From positions 293,718-357,717 of the forward strand of contig CAKRZR010000001.1 in NCBI GenBank assembly GCA_934433485.1: DNA of 64,000 nucleotides. The letters run 5' to 3'. Of the stretch, positions 26,083 to 34,337 are shown piece after piece. Within the stretch, counting starts at the first letter, position 1. Every line of letters begins with the position of its first letter. Source of the stretch: an uncultured Eubacteriales bacterium. GTDB taxonomy: Bacteria > Bacillota > Clostridia > Oscillospirales > CAG-272. Made by a program: the position numbers and the translations under genes. The notes below the pieces were generated by a model. It worked only from the letters and a program-made list of their open reading frames with translations. It was not told where the DNA came from and did no database searches.

Positions 26083-26111
26083 TTGACAAGCCATTTTCGA
26101 CATGGTATAAT
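26083..26111 (+). promoter_or_regulatory. Consensus sigma-A promoter of the third solute-binding lipoprotein
   Basis: TTGACA (26083-26088), 17 bases, TATAAT (26106-26111), with TGG directly before the -10 box. This is a full consensus and implies strong constitutive transcription. Confidence 0.9.
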
Positions 26112-26195
26112 AAATGTGCAGTTTCTGCGCTTAAAACTTACAGACTGTAATGCGATCTGCTTTATCACATTCGACGAAAGGATGGTAGTATTCCC

Positions 26196-27674
26196 ATGAA
26201 AAAACACATAGCTCTGCTCATTTTCTCTGTTCTTCTTCTGCAGCTCGTTTCCTGTGGCTCCTCTACCGACGATGTGCAGACCTCTATGGAACTTCCGGAC
26301 GCGGAGACTGTCGAGAGACAGACGGAAAAAGAAACCGATTATCTCGATCAATATACCGGTGTGGATTATGAAGGCGCGGTATATACATTCGGAACAACAA
26401 GCAATGCACAGTATCCCAATTATATCGGGGATGAACTGAATGGCGAGAGCGTGAATGACGCCCAGTTCAACCGCGATGTATATGTGGAATCCAGCTACAA
26501 CGTCCGCATCGAGTATATCAAGTACGACGATTCCGGGAAACTCTCTGAGGCTGTACGCAATCAGGTTGTGGCGGGAGACAGTGTGGCAGACTGCGTGGAG
26601 GCGGAGATGGTTTATGCGCTTTGCCCCCTTTCCAGCAAAGGAATGCTATACGATCTCAAATCCGTTACGGGGCTTGATCTCTCCGCGCCATGGTGGAGTC
26701 AGAACATGAATAAAGAACTGATGATAGGAGATAAACTGTACGCAACGACCGGGCCGATCGCGTTCTCCTATTATTATTCTCCGCGCCTTGTTGCGTACAA
26801 TCTTCGTCTGGCGGAGGAATATAAGGTTGGCGATCTCTATGCGATGGTGGAAGACGGCAAATGGACGCTCGATTCTATGTACAATTCCATGCAGTCTGTC
26901 ACGCACGATCTCAATGGGGATGGCATTATGGGAGAAGACGATATGTGGGGCGCGTCGGTTGATGAGTATTCAGCGGCAGGATTTTACATCAGCGCCGGGG
27001 GGACGCAGACCAAGATCAACGCCGACGGTTCTCTGGAGTTTTTATATGAGTCCCAAGACAATTACGACCGTATTGAGAAAATCGCTTCGATCGTCGGCAA
27101 CGGTGCGGTCACACAGAAAGCGGAAGAGCTTGCCAGCCGCAGCGGTACATACAATATTATAGACAAGGTGTATTCTTTCAAAAATGGCAATGTCCTCTAC
27201 CTCGGCTATGGTGCGCAGGCGATCGCATTCTATCTCCGCGATATGGAGGACGACTACGGGATCCTGCCTGTACCGAAATACGACGAAAGTCAAAAAGAGT
27301 ACATTACATTTGCCAATGCCCATGTACCTGCCTATATCGGTATGCCTGCGAACAACAACCGTGGGGAGATGAACGGCGTGCTCCTGGATTCTCTCGGCTA
27401 CATTTCGCAGCGGGATATACAGCCTCTTGTAGCAGGCGTAACACTGAAAGGGAAAGTTGCCCGTGACGAGGGTTCGCAGAAAATGATAGATATCATCTAT
27501 GAAGACATCTATCTCGATTTGAACAGCTGTTACAATTTTGGCGGCAGCTTCATTCTTCTGCGGAATATCACAATGGGCAACGAGGAGAATTTCGCATCAA
27601 AATGGGAAGCCATCAAGGCAAAAGCGAGCAAAGAAGCAAATGATATCATAGAACAATTCAAAGAAATCGATTGA
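26196..27674 (+). CDS. Extracellular solute-binding lipoprotein (paralogue 3)
   Basis: A 492-residue lipoprotein with lipobox cysteine C20 ('LLQLVSC'). Landmarks shared with the other paralogues are 'ELNGESVNDAQFNR', 'EDGKWTLDSMYNSMQ' and a 'DLNGDGIMGEDDMWGA' loop that looks Ca-binding. AAAGGATGG precedes the ATG. It is a single-gene unit with a consensus promoter and a hairpin downstream. No ABC permease is adjacent. The codon use is more AT-rich than in the two preceding paralogues. Confidence 0.88.
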   Translation: MKKHIALLIFSVLLLQLVSCGSSTDDVQTSMELPDAETVERQTEKETDYLDQYTGVDYEGAVYTFGTTSNAQYPNYIGDELNGESVNDAQFNRDVYVESSYNVRIEYIKYDDSGKLSEAVRNQVVAGDSVADCVEAEMVYALCPLSSKGMLYDLKSVTGLDLSAPWWSQNMNKELMIGDKLYATTGPIAFSYYYSPRLVAYNLRLAEEYKVGDLYAMVEDGKWTLDSMYNSMQSVTHDLNGDGIMGEDDMWGASVDEYSAAGFYISAGGTQTKINADGSLEFLYESQDNYDRIEKIASIVGNGAVTQKAEELASRSGTYNIIDKVYSFKNGNVLYLGYGAQAIAFYLRDMEDDYGILPVPKYDESQKEYITFANAHVPAYIGMPANNNRGEMNGVLLDSLGYISQRDIQPLVAGVTLKGKVARDEGSQKMIDIIYEDIYLDLNSCYNFGGSFILLRNITMGNEENFASKWEAIKAKASKEANDIIEQFKEID

Positions 27675-27709
27675 CAGCTGCTTTCAACGAAAAACAAGAG
27701 ATGTGATCC

Positions 27710-27743
27710 AGCATAGTGGGTCTGCGCAAGCCCACTGTGTTGG
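27710..27743 (+). other. Long hairpin after the lipoprotein gene
   Basis: CAGCATAGTGGG (27710-27721) pairs with CCCACTGTGTTG (27732-27743), with two or three wobble pairs. No T-run follows, so it looks more like an mRNA 3' stabiliser or processing site than a classical terminator. GTGATCCA flanks the hairpin on both sides. Confidence 0.55.
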
Positions 27744-27792
27744 TGATCCATCGCGAATATGTGAAAAAAACGAAAAATCTCCAAAAAACCTC

Positions 27793-27821
27793 TTGACAAA
27801 CAGCGGCGAATGCGGTATAAT
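27793..27821 (+). promoter_or_regulatory. Consensus sigma-A promoter of tRNA-Leu
   Basis: TTGACA (27793-27798), 17 bases, TATAAT (27816-27821), about 57 bases before the tRNA. Confidence 0.9.
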
Positions 27822-27877
27822 ATCAACGTTGACGAAAGCGAGTGCCTGTCGGTGCCGGGTTCGCCAACAGACGATAC

Positions 27878-27961
27878 GCGGGCATGGCGGAATTGGCAGA
27901 CGCGCTAGATTCAGGTTCTAGTGAAAGCAATTTCATGGAGGTTCAAGTCCTCTTGCCCGCA
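27878..27961 (+). tRNA. tRNA-Leu (anticodon CAG)
   Basis: The acceptor arm GCGGGCA (27878-27884) pairs with TGCCCGC (27954-27960), discriminator A at 27961. The anticodon stem CTAGA/TCTAG encloses a loop with CAG at 27912-27914. The T-loop GTTCAAGTC and a long variable arm typical of class II tRNA-Leu are present. CCA is not encoded. It reads the CUG codon and is the only tRNA in the window. Confidence 0.96.
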
Positions 27962-27966
27962 TGTGT

Positions 27967-28004
27967 AAAAAGCCTTGCAGACTTGTTGTTTGCAAGGCTT
28001 TTTT
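27967..28004. terminator. Terminator of tRNA-Leu, bidirectional
   Basis: AAAAAGCCTTGCA, an eleven-base loop, TGCAAGGCTTTTTT. It also lies just after the stop of the convergent XRE gene. Confidence 0.93.
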
Positions 28005-28007
28005 GAT

Positions 28008-28772
28008 TTATTTATACAAGAAAGACAGTAGAGCCGGAATGTGAATGAATGCTCTGTCCAACCTGTATCTGAAAACACCGTTTTCCTCTTTTACCATCAA
28101 AGGAAGATATTGTATCGCACATTCTATATCTTCGATCCTGAGGTGTGTTTCCATTGCTATCTCATCCACAGTAACGTAAATGTCAAAATCTGATAGAGTC
28201 AATCCATATAAAGTATAAAGCACCTTCAGCGCATTGGGATTGGAAAGCTGCTCCAGTATAATCCTGAGATCTTCCATCTGTGCGTCATTGGGCGCAATAT
28301 AGCCACTCCCCAATGCAAAGAATATACTGCTATTCTTTCTTCCGGTACTGCCTTCCGGCTCAGAACACACAGAAAGCCCCCAGGAAGATACTTCGTCAAT
28401 GGAATACTCCTTTTCGCACCAGGGAATATAATTTTTATAACCGTCTGTTGATGCTGCTTCATGCAGAAGAGCCGCGAGTCGGTATGCGTTCTCAAAGGCA
28501 GATTTTTTCGGCAATTGTGAAAAGTAGTCTTTGATTTTCAGGCAGATGTCGTTCAATCCGTCTGTAGATGCATATCCGAGAAGTACATCTACAGAGACGT
28601 CAAACAGCTTTGCGATATCGGGCAGGAGCTGTATATCCGGGCAGCACTGCATGGTTTCCCATTTTGATACTGCCTGATTGGTTACGCCGAGTGCATTGGC
28701 AAGCTCTTCTTGAGTAAAACCTTTCTGCTTTCTGAGAAAGGCAATTTGTTCATGGATATGGATATCGGTCAT
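28008..28772 (-). CDS. XRE family helix-turn-helix regulator
   Basis: A 254-residue protein. Residues ~5-62 are a Cro/CI-type DNA-binding domain ('IAFLRKQKGFTQEELANALG', 'NQAVSKWETMQCCPDIQLLP', 'LFDVSVDVLLGY'). The rest is not a known enzyme to me; the C-terminal ~75 residues look like a winged-helix ('NALKVLYTLYGLTLSD', 'VTVDEIAMETHLRIEDIECAI'). ATG at 28772 has GAGGT eight bases upstream, whereas ATG at 28787 has none. Repeated GCAGCTG sites flank its -10 box and suggest autoregulation. Its AT content is higher than the flanking genes. Confidence 0.9.
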   Translation of the reverse strand: MTDIHIHEQIAFLRKQKGFTQEELANALGVTNQAVSKWETMQCCPDIQLLPDIAKLFDVSVDVLLGYASTDGLNDICLKIKDYFSQLPKKSAFENAYRLAALLHEAASTDGYKNYIPWCEKEYSIDEVSSWGLSVCSEPEGSTGRKNSSIFFALGSGYIAPNDAQMEDLRIILEQLSNPNALKVLYTLYGLTLSDFDIYVTVDEIAMETHLRIEDIECAIQYLPLMVKEENGVFRYRLDRAFIHIPALLSFLYK

Positions 28773-28797
28773 AGTAAAATACCTCATGGTTTATGAT

Positions 28798-28842
28798 TTG
28801 CAGCTGCAACAGTAGTATACCAACAAACAGCTGCAAAAGCAA
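28798..28842 (-). promoter_or_regulatory. Promoter and putative operators of the XRE gene
   Basis: On the minus strand TTGCTT (28837-28842), 17 bases, TATACT (28814-28819). A perfect 12-base palindrome TTGCAGCTGCAA (28798-28809) lies at the transcription start, and CAGCTGCAA recurs at 28828-28836 within the spacer, 27 bases away. This is a typical arrangement for repression by the XRE protein itself. Confidence 0.7.
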
Positions 28843-28989
28843 TGACGCATCGGTTTGAAGGCTATCCAACTTGCGGTTGGAGGAAACGATCATAAAAATG
28901 TCCCGTGACCGCTACTATGGCGGATGGCTTCTGCCTTTTGTACAGAGAGCGTTGGCTCTTTGCGTTTTTGAGGGTTTATACGATGAATG
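28843..28989. other. Gap before the methyltransferase gene
   Basis: I see no gene or clear site here. A plus-strand frame that starts at 28871 runs antisense through the methyltransferase gene and is rejected. Confidence 0.5.
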
Positions 28990-29889
28990 CTATTGTGCTT
29001 TTTCTGTGTTATCGTACCATCGTTTCACCCCACGCACGATCTGGATTACCGAAACCGCCGTGTCCCAGATCCGCTTGCCACTGTCGTACTGCCGCACTCG
29101 TCTGTCGAATTTTTCCGCGATCGCCGACAGCACTGCCGCCGTTTCCTCCTCTGTGACAACGAGCGGGTATTTCCGTTTGGCGGCCTCCACCGCCTCGCAC
29201 ATGCAATACCGTTCCTCGTCGATGATAGCGTGCGCCATGTCTGCCGGCGTGCCTGGATCGTCCGGCGTCAGGGCGATGGTCACATAGCCGGAGCGCACGT
29301 CGCGGAAACCGTACTTTTCCATCGCGAGCGGCAGCTCCTGCGCGTCCAGGGGATAGCGGGCGATATATTCCGCTGCTGGATCGGGCAGTGGCTCTAACCT
29401 GTCCCAGAACCACTTTTCCGTTTCCGTCATAGCAAGGCAGGGCGCCGGTACGGAAAAACCGCGGCGGCTGGACAGCACCACACAAATGCCGCCGTCGCGC
29501 AGCACCCGGTACTGTTCCCCAAAGAAAGCATCCGTCTCCACATGTTCGCTCACGTTATGGGAGACTGTCGCGTCAAGGCTGTCGTCCGGAAAGGGAAGCG
29601 CCGTCGCGTCCCCGGTGAGAAAATCGACACGCGGCACATGCGCTTTCGCGAACGAAACAAAATCGCGATCCCGGTCAATTCCTGTGACCGCGGCCTCCGG
29701 GTACATCCGACAAAGCGCACCGGCAAGCGCACCCGGACCGCAGCCGATCTCCAGAATCTGCCGTGCGCCGTCCAGATCGAGCAGCGGACGGTACCACGCG
29801 TCGTAGCGAGCGTCAAAACGCAGCAGCCGAGAGGCGTACAGCGTCCAGATCCCCTGAATCTGCGCCGACCAGAGCGTACCTGTATCCAT
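28990..29889 (-). CDS. Class I SAM-dependent methyltransferase
   Basis: A 299-residue protein. Motif I is 'ILEIGCGPGALAGAL' near residue 45, motif II 'VTGIDRDRDFVSFAKAHV', then 'DATALPFPDDSLDATVSHNVSEHV' and 'YRVLRDGGICVVLSSRRG'. This is the UbiE/COQ5-like small-molecule methyltransferase pattern. The C-terminal ~130 residues are specific to the protein and do not reveal the substrate. GGAGGG precedes the ATG. It stands between miaA (upstream, same strand, with a hairpin between) and a non-coding stretch. Confidence 0.9.
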   Translation of the reverse strand: MDTGTLWSAQIQGIWTLYASRLLRFDARYDAWYRPLLDLDGARQILEIGCGPGALAGALCRMYPEAAVTGIDRDRDFVSFAKAHVPRVDFLTGDATALPFPDDSLDATVSHNVSEHVETDAFFGEQYRVLRDGGICVVLSSRRGFSVPAPCLAMTETEKWFWDRLEPLPDPAAEYIARYPLDAQELPLAMEKYGFRDVRSGYVTIALTPDDPGTPADMAHAIIDEERYCMCEAVEAAKRKYPLVVTEEETAAVLSAIAEKFDRRVRQYDSGKRIWDTAVSVIQIVRGVKRWYDNTEKAQ

Positions 29890-29909
29890 AAAAATCCCTC
29901 CGAAATGAA

Positions 29910-29945
29910 GCTGTCGGACATTCCTCTGTCCGACAGCGTTTTTTT
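29910..29945. terminator. Hairpin after miaA
   Basis: GCTGTCGGACA pairs with TGTCCGACAGC. The T-run lies on the plus-strand side, so on the minus strand, where miaA ends at 29944, only a short T-poor tail follows. It may end transcription only partly. Confidence 0.6.
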
Positions 29946-30954
29946 ATTCCTGTTTGTCCTGTACATCATGCGCCACAAACGTTTCCGGATCCCGCAAGAA
30001 CGCGGCTGTAACCTCGTACGCTTCCGTGTAAATATCCTCTGTCGGACGCATTTCCCCCTGTTCCGTGTCGCAGTAGAGCCGGTACCCCCTCGACCGTCGG
30101 AACCATGTCATCTGCCGCTTGGCGTAGTTGCGTGAGGATTGCCGGATCGCGTCCACCGCCTCAGCAAGGCTGATTTCACCGTGGAAATAGGGGAGCAGCT
30201 CCTTATATCCGATCGCCTGCAGCGCGGTCTGCGATGGCTCGGTGTCTCCGGTCAACCCCAATACCCGCTTCGCTTCCTCTACAAGCCCGTCGGAGAGCAT
30301 CTGACCGACCCGCCGGTTGATCCGGTCGTAGAGCAGGGCGCGGTCGTGATAGCAGAGAAGCAGGCGGCATTCGCGGACCGGACTGTCGGCGGCAAGCTGT
30401 GCCCGGTCGATTTCCGTTTTCGTGCGCCCCGTCGTTTTGCAGATCTCGATCGCGCGCACCACGCGCTTCACATTGTTCGGATGGATCTGCGCCGCGGCTT
30501 CCGGGTCCAGCTTTGCCAAAATCGCGTGAAGGGCAGGATTTCCGTCCTTTTCCGCGATGGCGAACAGTTCCGCGCGCAGATTCTCGTCTCCGGCGGAGGC
30601 TTCCGCGTAATTCACGATTTTCGTCAGCGTGTCGAGATACAGTCCCGTTCCGCCGCAGACGATGGGCAGATGTCCGCGCCGAACGATCCCGTCGATGGTT
30701 TCCATGGCAAAGCTGCGCCACGCGGCTGCCGAAAACGATTCCGTCGGCGAGAGAATCCCGATCCCGTGATGGATGGCAGCGGACCGTTCCGCCGGTGTGG
30801 GCGCCGCTGTGCCGATCTCCATCCCGCGATAGATCTGCATGGAATCCGCCGAGACGATCTCTCCGTCAAAGCGGCGCGCGATGGCGATGGAAACGGCGGT
30901 TTTCCCGGACGCGGTCGGTCCCGCTACGGCAATGAGGTTCGTTTTGCCGCTCAT
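29944..30954 (-). CDS. miaA: tRNA dimethylallyltransferase
   Basis: MiaA adds an isopentenyl group to A37 of tRNAs that read UNN codons. The 336-residue protein has the P-loop 'GPTASGKTAV' near 11-18, 'VSADSMQIYRGMEIGTA', 'GGTGLYLDTL', 'NNVKRVVRAIEI' and 'QAIGYKELLPY'. The length is normal. Its start codon overlaps the stop of the upstream solute-binding lipoprotein gene as ATGA, so miaA seems to be translated by coupling to an unrelated secreted protein. Confidence 0.96.
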   Translation of the reverse strand: MSGKTNLIAVAGPTASGKTAVSIAIARRFDGEIVSADSMQIYRGMEIGTAAPTPAERSAAIHHGIGILSPTESFSAAAWRSFAMETIDGIVRRGHLPIVCGGTGLYLDTLTKIVNYAEASAGDENLRAELFAIAEKDGNPALHAILAKLDPEAAAQIHPNNVKRVVRAIEICKTTGRTKTEIDRAQLAADSPVRECRLLLCYHDRALLYDRINRRVGQMLSDGLVEEAKRVLGLTGDTEPSQTALQAIGYKELLPYFHGEISLAEAVDAIRQSSRNYAKRQMTWFRRSRGYRLYCDTEQGEMRPTEDIYTEAYEVTAAFLRDPETFVAHDVQDKQE

Positions 30955-32420
30955 TCCTCTTTCTCCATTCCGAAATGCTCCGCTAAGATCATGTTGGCGT
31001 TGCTCACGGCGTCCGCGAAATCTTTGGGGTTCTCAGTCGATGTCATTGCGGAGCGGATGAGCTGGAACGTGCCCTTTGCGATGGTCGGGTACGAAGGACC
31101 GAACGCCAGTGCGAAATCAAACGTCGCCGTGTCGAGAATACGGTCGAGCATGTCGACAGACGCGTTGTCGCGCAGCACGTGGTACATGCTGTTTTCCACA
31201 TATGCGTCATACAGGGTGCCATAGGACAGCGCGTTGATGGCGGAAAGTAAGATCGAATCCATCTCGCCGTTCGTGGTGTTCGCCGGAATCGTGAAAAGTA
31301 AGGCCGTATTGGAAACGAGCGTACGGTACGTGCCCTTTTCCTCTCCCTTCGGCAGCGGGACAAGCCCCCAATCGCACTGTGCGTTTGTCAACCAGGACGC
31401 GACGTAGAGATAATCGATGAGAAAGAGCGATTCACCCCGACTGAAGCATCCCGCGGCACCTGCGGAGGCGTCCGTGATGGACTTCGGATCTGTAAAGATT
31501 TTTCGACCCGTCTCGATCGTTTTTTGCGCGGAGTCCTCCGTGAAGTGTACGATCGGGATGAGCTTTTCGCCGGACAGCACGAATCGGTTGCCCATGGACG
31601 TGTACACGAGATCCGCGAGTCTGGAGGCGGTGTTCTGTGCCGTGACCGTGTAGGTGACGTCCGTGACATCGGAAACATACGTAAAGAAACGATCCCATGT
31701 CCACGTTCCGTCGCGCACCAGACTGTATGGTGTGTCCAGACCGGCGGCTTCTATGGCGTCGCGGTTGATATAAACAGCGGAAAAATCCCCCGGTTCTACA
31801 GACGCCTGTCCTGCGATTCCCCAGGTGTTGTACCCGGCGGACGCGGCGGACACAGATTCCGAAAAGAAGTAGGGCTTGGTCATATCGAGATACGGCAGGG
31901 AGCGGAGATTGAACAGAACCCCCGCACCCTTGAAAGCGCCGAGCTGATAGAGGGGCACCATCATAAAGTCAGAGTAGTACGAGCCGGACGCTACCGCCTT
32001 TTTCACCTCATCAAGCATCGTCTGCGCGTCGGACTGCGCCGTGATGATGGACACATCGTAGCGCTCCTCCAGCTTCTGATTGCGCGTGTAGGCAAGCTGG
32101 GAGACCGTGGTGCCGAGTTCGTCGGGATAGAGATAGGAGAACGACGGAGACGTGATGAAAAACGCCGCGCCGTCAAAGGTGAGTGCCGGGAGCGCTTCGA
32201 CATATGCTTCTCCGACAGCCGCATTGTCCTTGTCCGGTGTGTATTTCGTGTACGGCGTCGCGGTGTCCACGGTGTACGATTCCGTCTCGTCATGTGATGG
32301 ACTGGTATCCCCCTGTGTAGTGCTCATATCGTTCACGACGACCAGTCCGCAGCCCGTCATCGATACGAGGGAGGCTGCAAGAACGGACGCGAGCGCGCGG
32401 GTATATTTCCGATTGTGCAT
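30951..32420 (-). CDS. Extracellular solute-binding lipoprotein (paralogue 4, divergent)
   Basis: A 489-residue lipoprotein with a basic N-terminus and lipobox cysteine C24 ('LVSMTGC'). It is a distant relative of the three other solute-binding proteins: 'ELGTTVSQLAYTRNQKLEERYDV' replaces the VNDAIYNR block, and 'RDGTWTWDRFFTYV' matches the shared GTWTLD block. ATG at 32420 is chosen; ATG at 32432 in the same frame would leave the AGGAAAGG site almost touching the start. The stop overlaps the miaA start. A TTGATT-17-TATAAT promoter lies at 32464-32492. Confidence 0.82.
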   Translation of the reverse strand: MHNRKYTRALASVLAASLVSMTGCGLVVVNDMSTTQGDTSPSHDETESYTVDTATPYTKYTPDKDNAAVGEAYVEALPALTFDGAAFFITSPSFSYLYPDELGTTVSQLAYTRNQKLEERYDVSIITAQSDAQTMLDEVKKAVASGSYYSDFMMVPLYQLGAFKGAGVLFNLRSLPYLDMTKPYFFSESVSAASAGYNTWGIAGQASVEPGDFSAVYINRDAIEAAGLDTPYSLVRDGTWTWDRFFTYVSDVTDVTYTVTAQNTASRLADLVYTSMGNRFVLSGEKLIPIVHFTEDSAQKTIETGRKIFTDPKSITDASAGAAGCFSRGESLFLIDYLYVASWLTNAQCDWGLVPLPKGEEKGTYRTLVSNTALLFTIPANTTNGEMDSILLSAINALSYGTLYDAYVENSMYHVLRDNASVDMLDRILDTATFDFALAFGPSYPTIAKGTFQLIRSAMTSTENPKDFADAVSNANMILAEHFGMEKEE

Positions 32421-32463
32421 GCGAAAAACCATGCCTTTCCTGATTTGCTGACATACATAATCT

Positions 32464-32492
32464 ATTATACCGGATTGGCTTGTCAAAATCAA
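32464..32492 (-). promoter_or_regulatory. Sigma-A promoter of the lipoprotein-miaA operon
   Basis: On the minus strand TTGATT (32487-32492), 17 bases, TATAAT (32464-32469). A perfect TTGACA is also present but with only 11 bases of spacing. Confidence 0.75.
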
Positions 32493-32540
32493 TCCCGTAA
32501 TGTAAAAAAAGTAAAAAATACGCGCAAACCGCGCAGACGG

Positions 32541-32569
32541 TTGACAAAACAGGCAGGTTACGGTATACT
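32541..32569 (+). promoter_or_regulatory. Sigma-A promoter of the SdpI-like gene
   Basis: TTGACA (32541-32546), 17 bases, TATACT (32564-32569). Confidence 0.88.
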
Positions 32570-32622
32570 ATAATCAGAAGAAAGCAGCGATTCACGAACA
32601 GAAACACGAAGGGAGCACACAA

Positions 32623-33288
32623 ATGAAAAAATGGTATCGGATCCTCTATGGTACGGCAACATTCTGCGTTTTTGGCACTCTCTTTCTCCTGTTCCTTTTG
32701 CCGGAGACAGTCCCCGCGCATTACAATCTCGCCGGAGAGATCGACCGGTACGGCAGCCGTTGGGAGTATCTCCTTTTTCCGGGCTTCACGTTAGGCATGA
32801 CCGTATTTTTCCGCATCATCGCGAAAGCGGCGGGAGGGCACGGCGATTCCTCCGGCGAAAAGGGCACGCTCATCACAGCGTCTGTAACCGTATTCTTTAC
32901 CGGATTCCTCGGTTTTTATTTCATGGGCAAAGCCATGCGCCACGGGACTGACGGCACGGACATCGCGCAGTGTATTGGCATCCCGCTCGGCGTATTGCTT
33001 ATCGTCATCGGGCTGATCCTTCCCAGAACGGAGAAAAACGGCACATTCGGACTGCGCACCGTCTGGAGCATGCGAAACGGATCCATATGGAAAAAGAGCC
33101 AGCGCTTCTGCGGGATATGCGCCATTGTCTGCGGCGTTTGTCTGTCGGTCGGTGCGTTTTTCCTCCGCGGACTGCCGTGCCTGCTGCTCATGCTTTTGAT
33201 AACAGCTGTCTGGGCAAACGCCAGTATCGCGGCGTCGTGGTACATCGCGAAAAACGACCGGTCAGACGGCACAGAGCGGCAGGAATGA
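32623..33288 (+). CDS. SdpI/DUF1648 family membrane protein
   Basis: A 221-residue protein with about six membrane segments. The N-terminal part has the DUF1648 pattern 'VPAHYNLAGEIDRYGSR', and the middle has the SdpI signature 'FGLRTVWSMRNGSIWKKSQRF'. In Bacillus, SdpI is the immunity protein against the SdpC toxin; most homologues elsewhere have no known toxin. No toxin gene is adjacent here. A GAAGGGAG site precedes the ATG. It is a single-gene unit. Confidence 0.9.
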   Translation: MKKWYRILYGTATFCVFGTLFLLFLLPETVPAHYNLAGEIDRYGSRWEYLLFPGFTLGMTVFFRIIAKAAGGHGDSSGEKGTLITASVTVFFTGFLGFYFMGKAMRHGTDGTDIAQCIGIPLGVLLIVIGLILPRTEKNGTFGLRTVWSMRNGSIWKKSQRFCGICAIVCGVCLSVGAFFLRGLPCLLLMLLITAVWANASIAASWYIAKNDRSDGTERQE

Positions 33289-33343
33289 TCCGGTCGGGAA
33301 ATCTCTCCGTTTGCGGGAAAATCTGCCATCCAGCGATTTCCTG

Positions 33344-33372
33344 TGGATTTTCGGGCAATCCTATGGTATCAT
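33344..33372 (+). promoter_or_regulatory. Possible promoter of the SleB-like hydrolase gene
   Basis: TGGATT (33344-33349), 17 bases, TATCAT (33367-33372), with GG before the -10 box. It resembles the lon promoter but is a weak match. Confidence 0.4.
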
Positions 33373-33476
33373 AAAAAGGCAGAAACACACTGTATTCCGT
33401 TCTCCCTGCCAATTTGCGCAAGATTTGTGTGCGGCAGGGCGCATGGAGCAATGTTTCCCGCAAAGGAGAAGAACCC

Positions 33477-34304
33477 ATGAAAAAACATATGCTATTTGCC
33501 GCGTTATCCGCCTGTACCATCGCCGCGCTTGCCGCTGCCGTATCCGCCGCCGAGCCCGACTCCGTTTCCGTAATTGCGGACGGCTATCCGTATACCGGTA
33601 TGGTTGCGGTTTACAACGATACTGCCTATGTGTCCCTGCGTGAATTTTCCGCCGCGATGGACAACGCCGTGGTATCGTGGGACGCGGAGACGGAAACCGC
33701 TCATGTGGAAACGGACGCGCTGACGGTCTCGGTACAGGAAAACGGACAATACATCGAAGCGAACGGCAGACTCTTATGGTGCGAATACGGCACATTCACC
33801 ACCGACGACGGCAAAATGCTCGTACCGCTCACGACCATCTCCAAGGCGTTCGGCTTTGACCACACCTGGAACGGCGCGACCGAAACGGTGATCCTGGAAA
33901 GGCAGACCGCTGCCATCACACCCGCTGAGGAGTACTACGACGCGGATGAAGTGTACTGGCTGTCTCGAATCATCCACGCGGAGGCACAGGGCGAACCGTT
34001 TGCCGGAAAATTGGCGGTCGGGGAAGTGGTGCTCAATCGAGTCGAGGACGCGGAATTTCCGGAGACCGTCTACGGCGTGATCTTCGACAACGCGTCCGGC
34101 GTGCAGTTTTCCCCGACAGCAAACGGCGCCATCGACAATACCCCGAATGCGGATTCCGTAGCCGCCGCCAAGATCTGTCTGGAGGGTGTAAAGCGGCACG
34201 ACGACATTCTCTATTTCCTCAATCCGACGATCGCCACGAGCTTCTGGATCCCGGAGAACCGCACCTACGTCTGCACCATCGGCAGCCACGATTTTTACGA
34301 ATAA
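33477..34304 (+). CDS. Secreted SleB-like cell-wall hydrolase with copper-amine-oxidase-like stalk
   Basis: A 275-residue exported protein. Residues 1-24 are a signal peptide ending near 'VSAAE'. Residues ~30-140 are a copper amine oxidase N-domain-like stalk ('VAVYNDTAYVSLREFSAAM', 'DDGKMLVPLTTISKAFGF'). Residues ~155-275 are a hydrolase_2/SleB domain ('YWLSRIIHAEAQGEPFAGKLAVGEVVLNRV', read as two halves, and 'FSPTANGAID'). SleB-type proteins are lytic transglycosylases of spore cortex or vegetative wall. AAAGGAG lies before ATG 33477; an upstream in-frame stretch is not credible. Confidence 0.88.
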   Translation: MKKHMLFAALSACTIAALAAAVSAAEPDSVSVIADGYPYTGMVAVYNDTAYVSLREFSAAMDNAVVSWDAETETAHVETDALTVSVQENGQYIEANGRLLWCEYGTFTTDDGKMLVPLTTISKAFGFDHTWNGATETVILERQTAAITPAEEYYDADEVYWLSRIIHAEAQGEPFAGKLAVGEVVLNRVEDAEFPETVYGVIFDNASGVQFSPTANGAIDNTPNADSVAAAKICLEGVKRHDDILYFLNPTIATSFWIPENRTYVCTIGSHDFYE

Positions 34305-34337
34305 AAACGGACTTTTTACGTATAAAGGACAGAAACC

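Noticed and set aside
28871..29287. A 138-codon plus-strand frame
   Set aside because: Most of it is antisense to the methyltransferase, and it has no ribosome site.
32623..33288. A toxin-immunity (SdpC/SdpI) system
   Set aside because: Only the SdpI-like protein is present. No small exported toxin or SdpAB-like gene lies beside it.
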